From positions 1 to 18,073 of the forward strand of contig CAZUSU010000007.1 in assembly GCA_964623315.1 (NCBI GenBank): DNA of 18,073 nucleotides, written 5' to 3'. This document shows positions 13,298 to 18,073 of the stretch, one piece after another. Source of the stretch: CAZUSU01 sp964623315 (GTDB taxonomy: Bacteria > Patescibacteriota > Patescibacteriia > Magasanikbacterales > 2-02-FULL-50-9b). The notes beneath the pieces are model-generated. The model saw only the letters and a list, made by a program, of their open reading frames with translations. It ran no database searches and had not been told where the DNA came from. The position numbers and the translations under genes were made by a program. Within the stretch, counting starts at the first letter, position 1; the number at the start of each line of letters is the position of its first letter.

Positions 13298-13939
13298 ATT
13301 TTGAATGGCACGCCACTTTGCGATCGCGGCGTGATTTCCGGTCATTAATTCTTTTGGCACCCTCCATGTTTTAAATTTTTCCGGTCGCGTGTACTGCGGA
13401 TATTCGCCGACACCTGTTTCGTTGTGCGATTCTTCGGCAAGCGACGCTGAATTTCCCAACACACCATGAATCAAACGCGCCACCGCATCCATGACCGTGA
13501 GTGCGGGCAGTTCGCCGCCGGTTAAAACATACGGCCCCACCGAAAGTTCTTCGTCAACGAGATGTTCGGCAACGCGCGCGTCCACGCCTTCGTAGCGGCC
13601 GCACACCAAGACAAGTTCAGAATATTTTTTTGCAAATTCGGCGGCCACGGCTTGCGTAAACGGCCGGCCGCTCGCGCTCAGCAAAATAATTCTCCGTTTT
13701 TTATTTGCGCGCGGCGCGACTTTTTTTATGGCGCGGTAGAGCGGTTCAATTTTCATTACCATGCCGGCGCCTCCGCCGAACGGCTTGTCGTCAACGGTGT
13801 GGTGTTTGTCTTTCGCAAACTCTCGCGGGTTGACCGTTGCGACGGTTATTTTTTTTGCTTTTTGCGCGCGTCCTAAAATGGCCGCGCTCGCGTATGCCGT
13901 GATGAGGTCGGGGAACAGCGTGATGGCGATGAATTTCAT
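13289..13939 (-). CDS. trmD: tRNA (guanine-N1-)-methyltransferase TrmD
   Basis: This 216-aa SPOUT-class enzyme methylates G37 of tRNAs using S-adenosylmethionine, preventing +1 frameshifts. The trefoil-knot motifs are present: KPFGGGAGMVM (52-62), LVCGRYEGVDARV (111-123) and SVGPYVLTGGELPALTVMDAVARLIHGVLG (133-162). The conserved Arg of the catalytic pair (E. coli R154) aligns with R155. The catalytic Asp of E. coli (D169 in EDS) aligns with Glu170 (EES), and the usual GDYVLSGGE reads GPYVLTGGE; both changes deserve checking. It is shorter than E. coli TrmD (255 aa), ending soon after GNHAAIAKWR, so the C-terminal domain is reduced. I chose ATG 13939 because MKFIAITLFPDL is the family start, although the frame is open upstream. 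It is divergent from the ligase gene and separated from rpsP-khpA by an inserted GC-rich gene. Confidence 0.95.
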   Translation of the reverse strand: MKFIAITLFPDLITAYASAAILGRAQKAKKITVATVNPREFAKDKHHTVDDKPFGGGAGMVMKIEPLYRAIKKVAPRANKKRRIILLSASGRPFTQAVAAEFAKKYSELVLVCGRYEGVDARVAEHLVDEELSVGPYVLTGGELPALTVMDAVARLIHGVLGNSASLAEESHNETGVGEYPQYTRPEKFKTWRVPKELMTGNHAAIAKWRAIQNKK

Positions 13940-13946
13940 AATTAAA

Positions 13947-13998
13947 AGAGTAGCGCACGAAACGAGAAATTGCAATGGCTCCTCACTCTTGATAAAAT
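13947..13998. promoter_or_regulatory. Divergent promoters sharing one palindromic -35 box
   Basis: TTGCAA (13970-13975) is its own reverse complement. Leftward, a 17-nt spacer leads to TACTCT (13952-13947) and an expected start at about 13939, the trmD ATG. Rightward, a 17-nt spacer leads to TAAAAT (13993-13998) and an expected start at about 14006, the ligase ATG. Both mRNAs would therefore be leaderless and the two polymerases would compete for one -35 site. Confidence 0.6.
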
Positions 13999-14005
13999 AG
14001 TTGGC

Positions 14006-15403
14006 ATGGGTGGTTTGTTGACCGCATATATTTTGTTACGCGCGTTGTCATTTTTTTTGCGCAACGAACCGTTCATTGCCACACTAATCGCCGGCGTGCT
14101 CGTGGTGATTTTTTTATGGGTTTGTGTCAAAAATCTGTCCGTTGCTTGGCGTGTGCTTGTGTTGGAATTACTGTTGGGCGGCGCCGGACATTTTTTTGAA
14201 TGGGAAGGACTTCTCCTGCGCACGTGGGTGTTGGGGATGTTTGCGGTGGTTTGGGTGTGGCATCGCACACGGCGGCGGGAGCCATTACAGCCATTACCAC
14301 AGCCGCCGCGCGCCGTGTTGGTGGCGCTTGCCGCGTTTGGCGCCGTGTTGGTGTGGGCGGCGGTAAACGGTTGGGTGCGCGGCAACGCGCCGTCTTACGT
14401 GTTGCAAGATGCGATGCTCTATTTGTTTGTGCTGTTGTTATTTCCGGCGCTGGAGTTTGAACGGCAGTGGCAGTCGCTTTATACTGCCGCAGTAAAAGTT
14501 TTTGTCGTCGGTTCCGCACTGTTTTCATCGGTCACGTTCGCACTGTATTCAAGCGGCGTGTTTGTGTTAACCGACACATACTACCACTGGTTTCGCAATG
14601 TATCTGCCGGAAAAATTACAGACCTTGGCGCGCATTTTTTTCGTATCGTACTGCCGGAACATCTGTTATTACTTCCGGTCATCATATTGCTCATGCAACG
14701 ATTCATCACTAAGCCGTCGGAAAAAAAATGGTGGTGGATTATGGTGTGCGCGTTGGTTGTGGTCGTGTTGAATTTTACCCGCATTTATTTTATGGCGCTT
14801 GGTGTTGGCGCGCTCGTGCTGTTATTTTTTTATCGCCGTCAGTGGCGGCGGTGGGCGGTTTCTGCCGGCGGAACACTTGCCACCGCGCTGTTTATTTTTT
14901 TTGCCATTCATTTTGTCGCGAGCCGTGGGGAGTCAATCGGTTTTGAGTTGCTCGGCATGCGATCCGGCATCAACGGATCAGAGCGCGATACGAGTTCTGC
15001 CATTCGCGGTGCGCTCCTGCCGGACATCATGCGTACCATTCGGGAGCGGCCGTGGCTCGGGTCTGGGCTCGGCACCACGGTGACGTATGTTGACCCCGCA
15101 ACTAACGAGCCACAGACGCGCACGCAATTTGATTGGGGATACCATGAAATGGTCGCCGAGCTGGGGATTGTGGGCGCCGCTGTTTTTATTCTGCTGTGGT
15201 TGATCGCTCTCTATTACGCGCGCAATGCGCCGTGGCTCGTGGCAAGCGGGGCAATGCTCTTTGTGGTGAATATCACCACACCGGCGCTTTTCCAAGGGTT
15301 TGGGGTTTTATTTTTTGTTGCGCTGGTGGTATTGTCAGAGCGGCGCGCGAGCGGTATTTTTGAGACCAAAATCGGCACAGTTATCAACATTTTGTCCCCT
15401 TGA
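14006..15403 (+). CDS. O-antigen ligase / Wzy-like polytopic membrane protein
   Basis: The 465-aa protein has about 11-12 hydrophobic segments and a large extracytoplasmic loop near residues 305-390. It matches the O-antigen ligase/polymerase (Wzy_C) style: an Arg at the start of a membrane segment (NFTRIYFMALGVG), then in the loop MRTIRERPWLGSGLGTTVTY and the WGYHEMVAELGIVG block, equivalent to the H-N-x-x-L-x-x-x-x-E-x-G motif of the family. Such proteins join or polymerise lipid-linked glycans at the outer face of the membrane. In CPR bacteria they probably build surface polysaccharide or S-layer glycans. I chose ATG 14006 over an upstream TTG at 13970 because the promoter predicts a start at that ATG. 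The stop codon overlaps the -35 box of the 16S promoter. Exact substrate cannot be told. Confidence 0.8.
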   Translation: MGGLLTAYILLRALSFFLRNEPFIATLIAGVLVVIFLWVCVKNLSVAWRVLVLELLLGGAGHFFEWEGLLLRTWVLGMFAVVWVWHRTRRREPLQPLPQPPRAVLVALAAFGAVLVWAAVNGWVRGNAPSYVLQDAMLYLFVLLLFPALEFERQWQSLYTAAVKVFVVGSALFSSVTFALYSSGVFVLTDTYYHWFRNVSAGKITDLGAHFFRIVLPEHLLLLPVIILLMQRFITKPSEKKWWWIMVCALVVVVLNFTRIYFMALGVGALVLLFFYRRQWRRWAVSAGGTLATALFIFFAIHFVASRGESIGFELLGMRSGINGSERDTSSAIRGALLPDIMRTIRERPWLGSGLGTTVTYVDPATNEPQTRTQFDWGYHEMVAELGIVGAAVFILLWLIALYYARNAPWLVASGAMLFVVNITTPALFQGFGVLFFVALVVLSERRASGIFETKIGTVINILSP

Positions 15404-15428
15404 CACCTTTTCGCCACTCCTATACAAT
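15400..15428 (+). promoter_or_regulatory. 16S rRNA promoter P1
   Basis: A perfect TTGACA (15400-15405), a 17-nt spacer and TACAAT (15423-15428) predict a start near 15435. The -35 box overlaps the stop codon of the preceding gene. Confidence 0.85.
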
Positions 15429-15441
15429 GTGCCCACGTTCG

Positions 15442-15470
15442 TTGACAATTTAAGACATGCCAATTATATC
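15442..15470 (+). promoter_or_regulatory. Possible second 16S promoter P2
   Basis: TTGACA (15442-15447), a 17-nt spacer and TATATC (15465-15470) form a good match with a start near 15477. It overlaps the 5' strand of the rRNA processing stem, so a P2 transcript would lack that stem. Confidence 0.45.
15446..15467 (+). other. 5' strand of the 16S precursor processing stem
   Basis: These 22 nt pair with 17656-17677 downstream of the 16S gene, with three G-U wobbles and no mismatch. The helix would close a loop containing the whole 16S precursor, the usual substrate of RNase III. The wobble positions are allowed only in RNA, which supports a real precursor structure. Confidence 0.85.
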
Positions 15471-15559
15471 TACCGATCGGAGTTTGTAGTCCGATTAATG
15501 GTAGGTGCGAAATCCTCAAATAAAAAATCTACTAAAAAAATGGATAACTAAAGTTGTTC

Positions 15560-17597
<2,038 letters not shown>

Positions 17598-17655
17598 AGG
17601 GAGACAATTTTCTTCCTGTCGAAGGCGCGCCTCAAAAGCGCGACCTCGGATTCTC

Positions 17656-17677
17656 GTAATTGGTGTGTCTTAAATTG
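17656..17677 (+). other. 3' strand of the 16S precursor processing stem
   Basis: Pairs with 15446-15467 over 22 bp including three G-U pairs. It lies about 60 nt after the mature 16S end and just before the terminator, so the whole transcript is a self-contained 16S unit. Confidence 0.85.
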
Positions 17678-17686
17678 AAAACGAAT

Positions 17687-17718
17687 CAAAACCGGCCTAA
17701 AAACCGGTTTTGTGTTTT
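17687..17718 (+). terminator. Terminator of the 16S transcript
   Basis: CAAAACCGG (17687-17695) pairs with CCGGTTTTG (17704-17712) over 9 bp with an 8-nt loop and is followed by TGTTTT. It ends the 16S unit before any other rRNA gene. Confidence 0.85.
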
Positions 17719-17730
17719 CATGTGTTGTGG

Positions 17731-17745
17731 TATATTGATATCAAT
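17731..17745 (+). promoter_or_regulatory. Possible promoter -10 and 12-bp palindrome (operator-like)
   Basis: TATATT (17731-17736) could be a -10 box, though its -35 region (TTTTGT) is weak. It overlaps a perfect 12-bp palindrome, ATTGATATCAAT (17734-17745), at the expected transcription start, the position of a repressor site. Confidence 0.35.
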
Positions 17746-17767
17746 AAATTTTTGTCGCTGAGTCACT

Positions 17768-18073
17768 ATGCCTTCGTCGCGCATCATTCATCGTACCGTC
17801 ACGGAAATCGTTGATGCGCTTCAGCGCGGTGCGGCGCGTGACACGCGACCTCTCAACGACCAAATTTTTGAATTGGTGCGTGTGCGGTTTGGTGGGTGCA
17901 GTAGAGAAACATTCAGGGCGTATATGGCCGCCGTCAAAACAGAGTGGATGCGTCGCGCGCGTGAAAAACAAACCGAACGCGCCATTCCGGCAGATGCGTA
18001 TGCACATGAGCGCCTTATTGATCCGCGTGAGCGTGATGATGAAGAGAAACCTCCTTTTGTCCGAAAGAGGGTG
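17768..18073 (+). CDS. Unrecognised protein, N-terminal part (runs off the window)
   Basis: The frame opens with ATG at 17768 and stays open to the window end (102 codons, no stop). The protein begins MPSSRIIHRTVTEIVDALQRG and continues RPLNDQIFELVRVRFGGCSRETFRAYMAAVKTEWMRRAREKQTER, then a charged stretch with IDPRERDDEEKPPF. It is rich in Arg and Glu, predicted mostly helical and soluble, with no membrane segment in the visible part. The helix-turn-helix-like spacing of the first 70 residues could suggest nucleic-acid binding, but this is weak. Codon use resembles that of the core genes here. No Shine-Dalgarno precedes the ATG. A palindrome lies 23 nt upstream. I do not recognise a family. 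Confidence 0.65.
   Translation, partial: MPSSRIIHRTVTEIVDALQRGAARDTRPLNDQIFELVRVRFGGCSRETFRAYMAAVKTEWMRRAREKQTERAIPADAYAHERLIDPRERDDEEKPPFVRKRV

Noticed and set aside
12451..13311. Long open frame on the minus strand opposite the GC-rich gene
   Set aside because: It crosses the plus-strand terminator and the cruciform, has no promoter or ribosome site, and its length follows from the high GC of the true gene, which has all expected signals on the plus strand.

Overview
The window looks like a chromosomal segment of a Candidate Phyla Radiation (Patescibacteria, Parcubacteria-like) bacterium. The main evidence is the 16S rRNA gene. It carries CPR-type variants at universal primer sites (GTGCCAGCAGCAGCGG, GAATAGACGGGGACCC, TACCCTTAAGTGG) and a roughly 530-nt intervening sequence close to the decoding site. 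It is transcribed alone, with its own terminator and no 23S behind it. Phylum-level placement is an inference from reading the sequence, not from a search.

Layout. Positions 1-359 are non-coding: a nested imperfect palindrome containing a second, CCA-bearing copy of a tRNA 3' end, then terminators. On the minus strand follow a small two-helix membrane protein, tRNA-Val(CAC), an HU-type DNA-binding protein and RNase Y (rny). From 3142 the plus strand carries an SMC-type ATPase with no recognisable hinge. Next is a giant protein of about 1,900 residues made of 12 tandem ~71-aa repeats, a SNF2-family helicase and a class I methyltransferase. Ribosomal protein S16, a KH-domain RNA-binding protein and a GC-rich gene of unknown function follow. 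A 153-bp cruciform-like element separates the last from trmD (minus strand). trmD is divergent from an O-antigen-ligase-like membrane protein; the two share one compact promoter region. The window closes with the 16S gene and the start of an unrecognised gene.

How the parts fit. Most genes are core information-processing genes: chromosome organisation (HU, SMC), RNA decay (RNase Y), translation (S16, KH protein, TrmD, 16S, tRNA). The rpsP-KH-trmD neighbourhood is a rearranged form of the common rpsP-khpA-rimM-trmD cluster, with rimM not seen and trmD inverted. The repeat-SNF2-methyltransferase protein is the outstanding accessory gene and the best candidate for an undescribed system. It starts within a few bases of the end of smc.

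Gene expression signals are readable. Sigma70-type promoters with TACAAT or TAATAT-like -10 boxes occur throughout. Three (smc, trmD, ligase) place the start codon about 7 nt after the -10 box, predicting leaderless mRNAs. Two genes (the giant helicase and the KH protein) have a Shine-Dalgarno that is 20-21 nt from the ATG, with a small AT-only hairpin in between.
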